Virus record (IMG/VR): IMGVR_UViG_3300036398_004211
Location: 1 to 28,258 of that record
Origin: a virus
DNA: 28,258 nucleotides
Reading direction: 5' to 3' (one strand)
Shown here: positions 7,501 through 14,969 of the stretch, piece by piece
How positions within the stretch are numbered: the stretch's first letter is position 1
Layout of the letters: each line of letters begins with the position of its first letter
The notes under the pieces: model-generated
What the model was told of the DNA's origin: nothing
Databases searched by the model: none
The model's input: only the letters and a program-made list of their open reading frames with translations
Translations under genes and position numbers: made by a program

Positions 7501-10500
7501 ACTGATCCTACTGGTAGAAATGCTGGTGCAAATTTCAGCGAATTTGAAATGGCCGCTGCATCAATTGTTAAAGATAAGTATTCAAATGTTGATCCATCAA
7601 TAAGCGCAAAACTTACAAAAGTTACTGATGGTTTATTAAGAAGATACGAAGTAAAGAAAAACTCATATTCTAAAGGTTTTATTCCTAATTTTGCAAGTAG
7701 ATCAGAAATGATAAGAGATTTAATAAGATTTAATTTAGAATCTACTCCAGACGTAAAAAATAAAAATGTTTTTGGAAGCAAAACAACTCTCTTTAGAGGA
7801 GTTAAAAATAGAGGCGGAAGATATTCTGGTCAATTTGGGCGCGATATTTTTGAACAATCAAATAATTATTCTCAAGCAAAAAATTCTTTTGATTATTTTC
7901 GCAATACAGATATAAATGAGATTGCTAATGATCATGTAAGTGAAAAGAAATTATTGCCTTTTGTTTCCGCTTCTATGGATGAAGATATTGCTAAATATTT
8001 TGCAAGAGGAAGACAAGATAGTAGTTTTTCAGATGAAGGAAAAGTAGGATCAAAAACAATAAAGAATTCAAGAATCTTTAGCGCAGAATCCATCAGAAAA
8101 TTTACGAATAAATACGGGCAAGAAGCTTTGAAACAGCTCATGATGGAGCATTCTACTTGGGGTAGTTTTGGTTCAGGTAAAGGTATTGCCATGAATTTTC
8201 AATCTTTTTCTGATAAAAAGGGTTTCGAAGGAACTGATTTTGCAAAAGAAATATCTTTTCTTTCTAAAGGTTTTGTTCCTAATTTTGCTGATTTTATAGA
8301 TGTAGACACTTTGACTAAAAATTCAGTTCATTATTCTGGCGACTTAATGAAGTTGATAAAAGATATTGAGTCTTCTATCGGTCGTAATTTAAGTTCTGGT
8401 GAACTAAGATTTTTATCAAGTCCAAAAACAGATTTATCAAAGTTAAACGGTTCAAACGGTCCAAACGTATTAAATAGATTTATAAATTCTGAAAGAAAAG
8501 GTGGATTCGCGCAATTTGCTAAAGGATTTCTTCCTAATTTTAATTTTATAAAAGGAAGAAACTCTTTTCAGAAAAATTGGCTAATAGAAACAGCAAAGAA
8601 AAGAAATTTAAATTTAAACGATCCAAATGTATTTAGTAAATTAGGTGCAGAATTTGCTAAGACTTATCCTAATGATCAAGGAATGTTTGGTTTGAGTGAA
8701 GGCTTTATTCCTAATTTCGCTTATAAACAAGCAGTAATGGGCTTAGAAGAAAGCATGAGCGGCAACAAAGCTATCTTCGATACAAAACCTTTCCCTCATA
8801 TTAGAAACAGCAGTCAACCAACATTTAGTTCCGCAATAGCTGATCACGGTGGTTTAGGTAACGCATTGAGTGATTCAATGAGAGGGCAAAAAGCCGCTGG
8901 ATTGATGCATGGAGGATTTATTCCAAATTTTGGAAATAGTAGATCAGCTAGAAGAAAAATGGCGAGAAATCAAACCCAAAGCCAATCTCAAAATGCACAA
9001 TCTGGATTTGATCCTGCTATTCTACAAGCTGAAGCGGAAAAAATTGCTAAAAACGTTGTTAAAAAAATGAAATATGCTTACGATTATATAGGTGTTTTCG
9101 CGGCTGCTTTTGCGGATACGATAGAAAAAGGTTCGCAACAAGCTAAAGCCGCTTTGAGTTCTGGTATGTCAAAAATTAAAGTTAGTGCTAGTAATTTAGG
9201 CGCTAACGTTTCAAATTCAGTTAATAACGCCGCTTCAAATGCAACAAATCAAAATACTTCTGGTGGAGGTGGAAAATCAATTATAGGAGCAGTTAGTAAA
9301 CGTTTAGGTAGAATTGCTGCAAATCCATTTACCACTATAGCTGGTAATATGCTCGCTGGTCAAATTGAAAGTTTCTATACAGGTGGAAAATCAAGAGAAA
9401 AACTTACAGAACAAGAACGTTTCAAATCATCTGCTTTTAGTAATGTTTTGGCTTCTGGTTCTACTGGATTACAAATAGGTGGAATGATTGGTGGAGCGCC
9501 TGGAGCAGTTATTGGTGGAGTTTTGGGAGGATTAACTGGATTAATCACTGCAATAAATAGTTCAAAAACAAATTTAGATGATTTGACAAAAATATATGAA
9601 GAAAAGAAAATAAAAGAAAAAGAAAGTTTTGACGCCGCTTCTGAATACATTCAAGCGAAATCAAAAATAGCTGCAAATGAAAATATTAAAGATGCAAATA
9701 AATTAGGAAAAGAAGCTTCGTTAGCTTTTGCTAATATTAAAGACTCTAATCTTAAAAACGCTTTATCTGATGCTGGAAATGATGTTGTTAAAATGACTAA
9801 CATTCTTAATGAATATACTTTAAAACAAAAAGAAGCAACATTAAATATTGAAACTTTTTCAGCTAATTTAGTGGGATTGACAAAAGAAAGAGCTAAAGAA
9901 GTTGGTATGAAAACTACAGGTCCAACTTCTGGTTTATATGGATTAGAAATAGTTCAATCGCTAAAATCAATGTTAACTAAAGACACATCTGCGTTAACAA
10001 AATTAGATCTTATAGATCCAGATACTCAAAAAGCCGTTTATCAGCAAAATGAACAATTTTTCTCAATGTTTAGAAATGTTCAATCAGAATCGTTGAAAAA
10101 AATTCAAGCGGGTATAAGTGGAATGTATGTTAGTTTTATACCTGATTTCGTTGGAAATTTTGAAAAATCAATTAATTCAATAACTGAGCTATCCAAAGAT
10201 CAAAAAGAAGTATTAATTGCTACATTAAAAAAAGGAAAAGAAACTGGAAGTGTTTTAGTAAAAACTTTAGCAGATCCAGCGGCTTTTAATAAATTATTCT
10301 CAGAACTTTCTATGTATTTTGCTTTGAAAAAAGCTGAAGAAATAATAACAACAAAAAATGCTGAAGCTGTAGCCGATTTAAATTTTCAATTAAAAAAATC
10401 TATAATATATTTAAATACAAGAATACAAGACGAAAGTAGATTATTAAATCAAGAAAAAAGATTAAGACAAGTTAAATCAAAAACAGAAGGATATGTAACA

Positions 10501-12216
10501 GAACAACTTTATGGAAAAAGAGAAATGGCTTCTTATCAGTATAAAATAGCTATGTCTGATATAGGAGCATCTCGTTCTATAAAAGATTTAGATTCAATAT
10601 CTAAAGTAATAACAACTAATGTTGAAGGTTTAAGTGATGCACAAAAAATAGATTTAGCTAAAACTAGAGAATCTCTTGATTTAAAAGATCCTCAAAAAGC
10701 TTTGGCTCAAATGAGGGGTTTTGCACAAAGAACTTTTGGAACTTTAGATCCATTAAAACTAGTTGATAGTCAAAAAACATTCGTAGAAGCAATTGATGCG
10801 GCTTCAGAAGAATTAAGAAAAAATTCAAAAGACGCTGCTAGTGATTTAGAAGAAGCTGCCGCGCAATTAAAAGCAGCTTTTGAAGAAATAAATTTATCTT
10901 CAAACTTTATGTTTCAATTCAAAGCTGGATTTAGAGATCTTGCTAATGAAGGCGAAGCGTTGATTGGAACAATAGGAAGACAAATACCAAAAATGTTTGC
11001 TGATGGCTTAGTAGATGGCATAAAAGCTGCGATTAGAGAATCAGATAATTTAGGTCAAGCATTAATGGGCATAGCCGCTAAATTTCTTGATGAACTAAGT
11101 ACTATGATGTTAAGATCTAGTATTTATCAAATCATGGGATCGTTTGCTCCTAGTCTTGTTCAAGGATATGGAGTTGATTTAAGTGGATCTATAAGAAAAC
11201 AACAAAAAGGAGGCGTAATTCGCGCTCAATCTGGTATGTACGTTTCTGGTTCAGGAACTGGAGATAAATATCCAGCATTGCTTGAAAATGGGGAATACGT
11301 CTTGAATAGAAGAGCAGTAATGGCAATGGGTGGTCCAGCTTCACTTGATCAATTAAATTTTGCTATGGCTCCTCGTTTTGCTTCTGGAGGTTCATTTAGT
11401 AATGAATTTATAGATCTCAAATCAATGGAATCTAATATGACTAGTTATGGAATGGAAAATAGCAAGTTATATGGTGAATTAAGAGATGCTGAAGTCGCAG
11501 CCGCTGAAGAACGTAGAAGAAAAGCTTTTGCAAGAAAACAACAAAGAGCAGGTATGATTGGATCTTTAGTTGCTGCTGTAGCATCTATTGGTTTGGCGCA
11601 AGGAATGTCAAACATCACACAAAATGCTCAATCTAAACAAGCGCAAGCTTTATCTGGTAAATTAACTAGTGGAGCAAATTTAACAAAAGCTGAATCAGCT
11701 TCTATTAAGCCTTTCATAGATAAAGGTTTAATAAGTCCATACTCAGGAGCTTATACTGGAGGAAGCAGTTATAGTGGAGTAAAGAGTTTCTTCTCTGGTC
11801 CAACTGCTTATGGTCAATCACCTTGGTATCAAAAAATGAATCCATTTGGTAAACAAACTGGTGGATTAATTGGATCTCGTTTATCTGATACAATTCCAGG
11901 TTATATGGAAGGTGGATTATATAATACTCCTATAGTTAAGAGATATGGTGTTGGTATGCAATCTGGAGGTATGTCACCAGTATCAAATAGTAATTCTAAT
12001 GTTGTTAATACTACAAATGCTACTAACTCATTTAACTTCAATACTAATGTTAGTAGAGATGGAACAATAGAAGTTGGATCTAATTCTACAAGCTACGCTC
12101 AACAAGATGTTGCATTATCTAAGAATTTGAATAGTAAAGTTTATGCTGTAGTATTAGATGCCATTAAAAATGAACAAAGATTCGGTGGAAGTTTAGCAGG
12201 AACACGCCAAGGATAA
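4576..12216 (+). CDS. Tape measure protein with embedded cargo-like domains
   Basis: This 2546-residue protein is the longest gene here. Residues about 60-360 match the TP901-type tape-measure core (NVTIDVEKNLADINRVFG, GLTTSQLQKFSTDLF, STARGGAVIGNALKTIF). Residues 423-455 and 1631-1660 are hydrophobic; the latter is a glycine zipper (GGMIGGAPGAVIGGVLGG), as expected of a segment that inserts into a membrane during ejection. About 1665-1720 is coiled-coil-like. Near the C-terminus, YPALLENGEYVLNRRA at 2232-2247 matches a motif common at tape-measure C-termini. It sets tail length, fills the tube and is ejected ahead of the DNA. The oddity is residues 627-1452, where seven GF[IVL]PNF motifs bracket six inserts, some enzyme-like (listed separately). 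No cell-wall hydrolase motif was recognised. The start at 4576 has GTGTAAA eight bases upstream and no clear Shine-Dalgarno sequence. Confidence 0.95.
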   Translation: MAVQINVAANQAALTASIQAGVQAYNQRFAQNNQLNLTVNQRAFSQPLGRMTGDVKDFEAALAASNARVIAFGASTAVLGGVIRSFKELANVTIDVEKNLADINRVFGLTTSQLQKFSTDLFTVSKQTASSFDDASKAALEFSRQGLKAEETLQRTKDALTLTRLAGIGTANAVDALTSTVNGFAATGITTTQILNKLVAVEQDYAVGAGDLAEALSRTGQAAQEAGVSLDQLNALVTSAQQSTARGGAVIGNALKTIFTRLQRTETLDQLEAFNIAVRDVEGNILPAVQILQNFAGAYRGLADAQRAQLSEQVAGVYQVNILKAIVNDLNKSQGVYAGALQRGVSATNEAEVATAKLNQTLDALLKQTAVSTQQLANNIGKVTFEPLAKYGTEQLKSFIEGLNTLLEGDDAGALFANGFLKGIRNVIAGPGAIAAFFTLFKLIQNSFTYLSQALPQIAGITTETQNRKNIEQSILQIMQQQGPASQALSGLMGNQAAQAQLLLQIARQQTAEYQMQSTLAKQLAAQLATQGVRVKGSGGLQVTRAGGYIPTATRMAEVVGAQAGGYTPGRVVSSPVGGVMNTAEDIKYIPGFAQPFINPPAGSKAGRAHRQNSINRTGVDPYMFNGFIPNFVKKSPSQFSVGRAFEQSVGFDIKVPPSRNKPIDFKEVLEKPINKNFNPKLYQSNTFADAHSGLGHTSAENISKVINHIGQNYYAYSPKQGSKTKRLKIDDKTSIISQPDLLGDLFIRPRYTEIIGEGLDVPNQIKTSSISSLNTTAKKTLLNGVSELDFNSILRRKIKMQFAQDRVYGSGFIPNFATPMSTASIPWFKKYSSKYKNASGDTDLFKMGDFPTYGRGLDHEYAKKGNSAMLSYLHEDFVRSALNIALGSKKVIRPAEVGFKNKPVSDIANENDFDLLYRIADGSYSMLELKQDFKNVSGSVTGFMNKKLANLEKENPVLAKKVSSMIAVSNRPKFTDPTGRNAGANFSEFEMAAASIVKDKYSNVDPSISAKLTKVTDGLLRRYEVKKNSYSKGFIPNFASRSEMIRDLIRFNLESTPDVKNKNVFGSKTTLFRGVKNRGGRYSGQFGRDIFEQSNNYSQAKNSFDYFRNTDINEIANDHVSEKKLLPFVSASMDEDIAKYFARGRQDSSFSDEGKVGSKTIKNSRIFSAESIRKFTNKYGQEALKQLMMEHSTWGSFGSGKGIAMNFQSFSDKKGFEGTDFAKEISFLSKGFVPNFADFIDVDTLTKNSVHYSGDLMKLIKDIESSIGRNLSSGELRFLSSPKTDLSKLNGSNGPNVLNRFINSERKGGFAQFAKGFLPNFNFIKGRNSFQKNWLIETAKKRNLNLNDPNVFSKLGAEFAKTYPNDQGMFGLSEGFIPNFAYKQAVMGLEESMSGNKAIFDTKPFPHIRNSSQPTFSSAIADHGGLGNALSDSMRGQKAAGLMHGGFIPNFGNSRSARRKMARNQTQSQSQNAQSGFDPAILQAEAEKIAKNVVKKMKYAYDYIGVFAAAFADTIEKGSQQAKAALSSGMSKIKVSASNLGANVSNSVNNAASNATNQNTSGGGGKSIIGAVSKRLGRIAANPFTTIAGNMLAGQIESFYTGGKSREKLTEQERFKSSAFSNVLASGSTGLQIGGMIGGAPGAVIGGVLGGLTGLITAINSSKTNLDDLTKIYEEKKIKEKESFDAASEYIQAKSKIAANENIKDANKLGKEASLAFANIKDSNLKNALSDAGNDVVKMTNILNEYTLKQKEATLNIETFSANLVGLTKERAKEVGMKTTGPTSGLYGLEIVQSLKSMLTKDTSALTKLDLIDPDTQKAVYQQNEQFFSMFRNVQSESLKKIQAGISGMYVSFIPDFVGNFEKSINSITELSKDQKEVLIATLKKGKETGSVLVKTLADPAAFNKLFSELSMYFALKKAEEIITTKNAEAVADLNFQLKKSIIYLNTRIQDESRLLNQEKRLRQVKSKTEGYVTEQLYGKREMASYQYKIAMSDIGASRSIKDLDSISKVITTNVEGLSDAQKIDLAKTRESLDLKDPQKALAQMRGFAQRTFGTLDPLKLVDSQKTFVEAIDAASEELRKNSKDAASDLEEAAAQLKAAFEEINLSSNFMFQFKAGFRDLANEGEALIGTIGRQIPKMFADGLVDGIKAAIRESDNLGQALMGIAAKFLDELSTMMLRSSIYQIMGSFAPSLVQGYGVDLSGSIRKQQKGGVIRAQSGMYVSGSGTGDKYPALLENGEYVLNRRAVMAMGGPASLDQLNFAMAPRFASGGSFSNEFIDLKSMESNMTSYGMENSKLYGELRDAEVAAAEERRRKAFARKQQRAGMIGSLVAAVASIGLAQGMSNITQNAQSKQAQALSGKLTSGANLTKAESASIKPFIDKGLISPYSGAYTGGSSYSGVKSFFSGPTAYGQSPWYQKMNPFGKQTGGLIGSRLSDTIPGYMEGGLYNTPIVKRYGVGMQSGGMSPVSNSNSNVVNTTNATNSFNFNTNVSRDGTIEVGSNSTSYAQQDVALSKNLNSKVYAVVLDAIKNEQRFGGSLAGTRQG
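6472..7008 (+). other. Tape-measure insert 1: possible degenerate PD-(D/E)xK-like domain
   Basis: Residues 633-811, between the first two GFIPNF motifs. They begin SVGRAFEQSVGFDIK (E647), then NKPIDF (D665), then FADAHSG (D690, H692). A helix with Glu, then an Asp, then D-x-K is the order in PD-(D/E)xK nucleases; here His replaces the Lys, which would impair catalysis if the alignment is right. The remainder shows mixed beta/helical character. The call is by eye only. Confidence 0.3.
7027..7674 (+). other. Tape-measure insert 2: PD-(D/E)xK nuclease-like domain
   Basis: Residues 818-1033. A helix with E876 (LHEDFVRSALN) precedes ENDFDLLYRI (D913 and D915). The sequence then has GSYSMLELKQD, with E929-L-K931 on a predicted strand. 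Asp on one strand followed 14-16 residues later by E-x-K on the next is the core signature of PD-(D/E)xK nucleases. A later basic helical region (YSNVDPSISAKLTKV) leads to the next motif. It could also be a non-catalytic relative of the fold. Confidence 0.45.
7693..8268 (+). other. Tape-measure insert 3: ADP-ribosyltransferase-like domain (R-S-E type)
   Basis: Residues 1040-1231. TTLFRGV has the candidate NAD-binding Arg (R1074). PFVSASMDEDIAKYFA matches the S-x-S strand-helix element (S1131, S1133), including the following D-x-x-A-x-x-F-A helix. AKEISFL offers the catalytic Glu (E1225), only seven residues before the next GFVPNF. These three elements in this order are the hallmark of R-S-E ADP-ribosyltransferases. 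The first acidic residue of the usual (E/Q)-x-E pair is Ala here, and spacings are longer than in compact toxins. Activity and target are unknown. Confidence 0.5.
8287..8913 (+). other. Tape-measure inserts 4-6: short segments without recognised domains
   Basis: Insert 4 is residues 1238-1316, insert 5 is 1323-1375 and insert 6 is 1382-1446, each bounded by GF[IL]PNF motifs. They are mostly helical or loop-like. Insert 6 has a non-repetitive segment with FDTKPFPHIRNSSQP and SAIADHGGLGNALSDSMRG, the sort of complex sequence expected of a conserved element rather than a linker. I recognise no enzyme family in any of the three. Confidence 0.4.
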
Positions 12217-12217
12217 T

Positions 12218-13165
12218 ATGAAAAACGCAACGCTAAATTACGAAAATACATTTTATTTAAATGGCGCAGCTATTTCTGGAATATTATCTGTTAATGGTAG
12301 TTATAATCTTAATTATGCGCCAATAAATACAATTGGCGTTGGTTATAATAAGCAAATAATGGCAGAAGTTCCAACCGCTCAATTTAAAGTAAATAAATAT
12401 TTATTATATAATGAGCCATTTTTGCCTTTTACTGGAGAGAATCCTTCTAGACAAGCTAGAACTTTTGCCGCAAGTATAAATTATTTTGGTAAATCATTTG
12501 GTTTTTTAACTGGCTGTTTAAATGGATTTAGTTTAGATTGTTCTGTTGGAGAAATTCCTCAAACTTCTATAGATATTCAAGTTTTTGGTGATATAGGAAG
12601 TAATACTTCTGCTTCAGGAAATTTTGTAGCACCATATATTAGCGTTCCTCAAGTAAAAGATATAACATTATCATGTAGCGGTTCATCTACAAATAGAATA
12701 ACACAATTTAGTTATTCTATAACTTGCCCTAAAAAACCAATTTATCTTCTTCAACCATCTGGGCTTTCTTCAGGAGGTTCTGGTCCTTCTGGACCTACAG
12801 CAAATTATGCTTATGTACCAAATGAAATATTATTAGAATTGCCTATTGAAATAGATGCTTCTTTTAATTTAGAGGTGGATGATTACCAAGCTAGAAAATT
12901 ATACACTCAATTAAATAATGATGATGACGCTAGTTTTTCAATAAGTATCAATGGAACAGTTTTTGCAGATGAAGTTCTTTTAGTTTCTGGGCAGAATTTA
13001 ACAGTTAATGGCGGATCTGATTTATTGTTATATAAGAAATTAGTTGGAATAAATATGTTTAATCAATCGTTTACTAATGTGAAACTAATATCTCAAGAAT
13101 TTAATTCAAGTGCTGACGACGTTTTAAGTGTAAAACTTAATTATAAAGGTTATTTAAACAATTAA
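12218..13165 (+). CDS. Tail tube-fold-like minor tail protein
   Basis: This 315-residue beta-rich protein has no signal peptide or membrane helix. It starts MKNATLNYENTFYLNGAAIS. Near residues 98-128 it has LNGFSLDCSVGEIPQTSID followed by IQVFGDIG. The C-terminal part (EILLELPIEIDASFNLEV, then NFNSS-type strands) ends YKGYLNN. The run from a Cys-containing strand to a second strand ending in Phe-Gly resembles the protein at 14969-15775, and both read like tube or distal-tail (hub) subunits. It follows the tape measure stop by one base (TAATATG), so translation is coupled. In siphoviruses the gene after the tape measure usually encodes a distal tail protein, so a hub or adaptor is the best guess. 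This is an inference, not a motif match. Confidence 0.85.
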   Translation: MKNATLNYENTFYLNGAAISGILSVNGSYNLNYAPINTIGVGYNKQIMAEVPTAQFKVNKYLLYNEPFLPFTGENPSRQARTFAASINYFGKSFGFLTGCLNGFSLDCSVGEIPQTSIDIQVFGDIGSNTSASGNFVAPYISVPQVKDITLSCSGSSTNRITQFSYSITCPKKPIYLLQPSGLSSGGSGPSGPTANYAYVPNEILLELPIEIDASFNLEVDDYQARKLYTQLNNDDDASFSISINGTVFADEVLLVSGQNLTVNGGSDLLLYKKLVGINMFNQSFTNVKLISQEFNSSADDVLSVKLNYKGYLNN

Positions 13166-13166
13166 T

Positions 13167-14969
13167 ATGGGAATACCACTATCATCATTATCTGATAAAT
13201 TAGGCGTAAATGTTGCGGCTACTGATATATTTTTGGTATCTAATAGCGATTCTTCACAAGACAATAAAATAACAAGAGATGAATTAAGCAAAGGATTTAC
13301 TGGTTTTTATGCTCAAAATAGTCAAGGTTTAACTATTTTTGAAAATAATGGTAATTATGGATTATCAATTAGTGGATCGAATGGTTTTGTTGGTATTAAT
13401 GATAGAACTCCATTTGTTTCATTAGATGTTGTAGATAATACTGCTTCTACAAATGGTTCTGGTCAAATTAGACTAAGTACTCCAAATTCTGGAAGAAAAA
13501 TAGGTTTTTCATTAAGTGATCCAAATACATACTATCAATTCAGTAAAAAACCAAATGATATTAAATTATATTTAGAATCATCTGTAAATGGTGGTTCAAC
13601 ATTTAGTAATTTGTTCGTAGTAGATCAGAGTGGTAATTTTGGAATCACTGATTCTACTGGAGTTTTAAATAATAAATTTTTAGTAAGTGGAGCATCGATT
13701 CAGTTTCAAAATTCAGGCAATGCTATACTTTTTGATCCATATAATACTGAAATAAAAACAAGCGCTAATGATGAAACTCTATTATTAAATTATAATAATT
13801 TGGGTGATATAAATATAGGTTATAATGCAGTTTATGTAGATAATAGTTTAACTGCTCCTAAAGTAGGTATAGGTCATTCTATTCCAGCTTATACATTTCA
13901 TGTAAGTGGAACTGCTGGTGAAGTGGCTAGATTTCAGACTAATCTTAGCAGATGTGTAAGTAGCTATAGAACTTCAACAGCTACAGCTTATGTTGGATTA
14001 AGTACTAGTTTTACATACATGGGTCCAAGTTCAACATTGTCTGAAAGTAATTTAGTAATATCAAGTGAAGGCTTTTGTGGTTTAGGAGCTATAGCTCCAT
14101 TATATAAATTAGATGTTAGAACATCTTCAACAGGGCCTTCATCAGCTACTCCAGCTTATTTTCAGTCAACAAATGTTCAAGGATCAACACAAATAGTTGT
14201 TGCAGCTAACAAAGCATTTGGAGGTGGTGATAGTGGGCCAAGAAATAGTTTGGTAACTTTTTCTCGTTATGATAGTTCTCCAAGTACAGATAAATGGTCA
14301 ATTGGAAATTTATATGCAGATACTATTTTTCCAGGTCTAAACGATTCTTTTGTATTTATTAAAAATGGTTATAATGGAGCGTCTCCAGATGTTGTTGCGA
14401 AATTAAGTACAGCGGGAAGTTTAGATATAGATGGAAGTTACACTTCTAATGATGCATACTGTAAAGGAAAATTTGTACAAACATATCAAACACAAGTAAC
14501 TGGAACTGATATATATTTTAATCCATTGTATCCTAATTCTAGTAATAATCCTTCTGGTAATAATTCTATAGCATCGCCATTTACGATAGCAAATTTTAAT
14601 GGAAGTGTTGAAAGGGTAATGTTTATGACTTCTGATATTGCTGCTGAAACTGCTGGTGGTTATAGATTTGAAATATCAGCAATTTCACCAATATATAATG
14701 AAGATATACCAGATGGTTTTGTGTCTGGTTTTTTTATTAGTCCTCCGAGTAATCCAGTTACTTTTCCAACGAGTGGTATAATTGCTGCAACTACTGTTGC
14801 TGGTGTTTCTACAAATTCTGTGATAGTAAAGACTAAGGCTAACTTTGTTGGATCAACTAATTTTACTTCTGGTCAATTATTGCAATATAGATTATGTAAT
14901 ACAAATGGAACTAAAGCAGCAGCCGCTAATTTTAATGTAGTAACAACAATTGCTTACACAATAGTTTAA
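13167..14969 (+). CDS. Fibre-like tail appendage protein with VGI-P-LDV repeats
   Basis: This 600-residue protein carries the beta repeat seen in many phage fibres and S74-type appendages: GFVGINDRTPFVSLDV at residues 73-88, VGIGHSIPAYTFHV at 233-246 and GFCGLGAIAPLYKLDV at 302-317. Such repeats form stacked beta structure in trimeric fibres. Residues 1-60 (SLSDKLGVNVAATDIFLVSN) look like a virion-attachment segment. The last 150 residues form a beta-rich tip, and no S74 chaperone catalytic pair is visible there. It sits between two tube-fold-like genes rather than after gpJ, so it may be a side fibre or a decoration anchored near the distal tail. It starts one base after the previous stop (TAATATG) and shares one base with the next start (TAATG). 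Confidence 0.85.
   Translation: MGIPLSSLSDKLGVNVAATDIFLVSNSDSSQDNKITRDELSKGFTGFYAQNSQGLTIFENNGNYGLSISGSNGFVGINDRTPFVSLDVVDNTASTNGSGQIRLSTPNSGRKIGFSLSDPNTYYQFSKKPNDIKLYLESSVNGGSTFSNLFVVDQSGNFGITDSTGVLNNKFLVSGASIQFQNSGNAILFDPYNTEIKTSANDETLLLNYNNLGDINIGYNAVYVDNSLTAPKVGIGHSIPAYTFHVSGTAGEVARFQTNLSRCVSSYRTSTATAYVGLSTSFTYMGPSSTLSESNLVISSEGFCGLGAIAPLYKLDVRTSSTGPSSATPAYFQSTNVQGSTQIVVAANKAFGGGDSGPRNSLVTFSRYDSSPSTDKWSIGNLYADTIFPGLNDSFVFIKNGYNGASPDVVAKLSTAGSLDIDGSYTSNDAYCKGKFVQTYQTQVTGTDIYFNPLYPNSSNNPSGNNSIASPFTIANFNGSVERVMFMTSDIAAETAGGYRFEISAISPIYNEDIPDGFVSGFFISPPSNPVTFPTSGIIAATTVAGVSTNSVIVKTKANFVGSTNFTSGQLLQYRLCNTNGTKAAAANFNVVTTIAYTIV

Larger units (their letters stand above)
6454..8931 (+). repeat. 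Array of seven GF[IVL]PNF motifs in the tape measure protein
   Basis: Six-residue motifs start at residues 627, 812, 1034, 1232, 1317, 1376 and 1447: GFIPNF four times plus one more before Val, GFVPNF once and GFLPNF once. The next residue is usually Ala. Gaps between starts are 185, 222, 198, 85, 59 and 71 residues. Codons differ between copies (GGA/GGT/GGC, ATA/ATT, CCT/CCA), so the peptide rather than the DNA is conserved. A looser YIPGFA lies at 589-594, and GGYIP/GGYTP at 547-569. The role may be a domain boundary, processing site or docking peptide; it is not known to me. Confidence 0.85.

Noticed and set aside
7191-9650. Several minus-strand open frames within the tape measure gene (such as 7191-7781, 7932-8192, 9375-9650)
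   Set aside because: They are reverse shadows of the tape measure coding sequence and lack starts in any gene context. The plus-strand frame has clear domain content.
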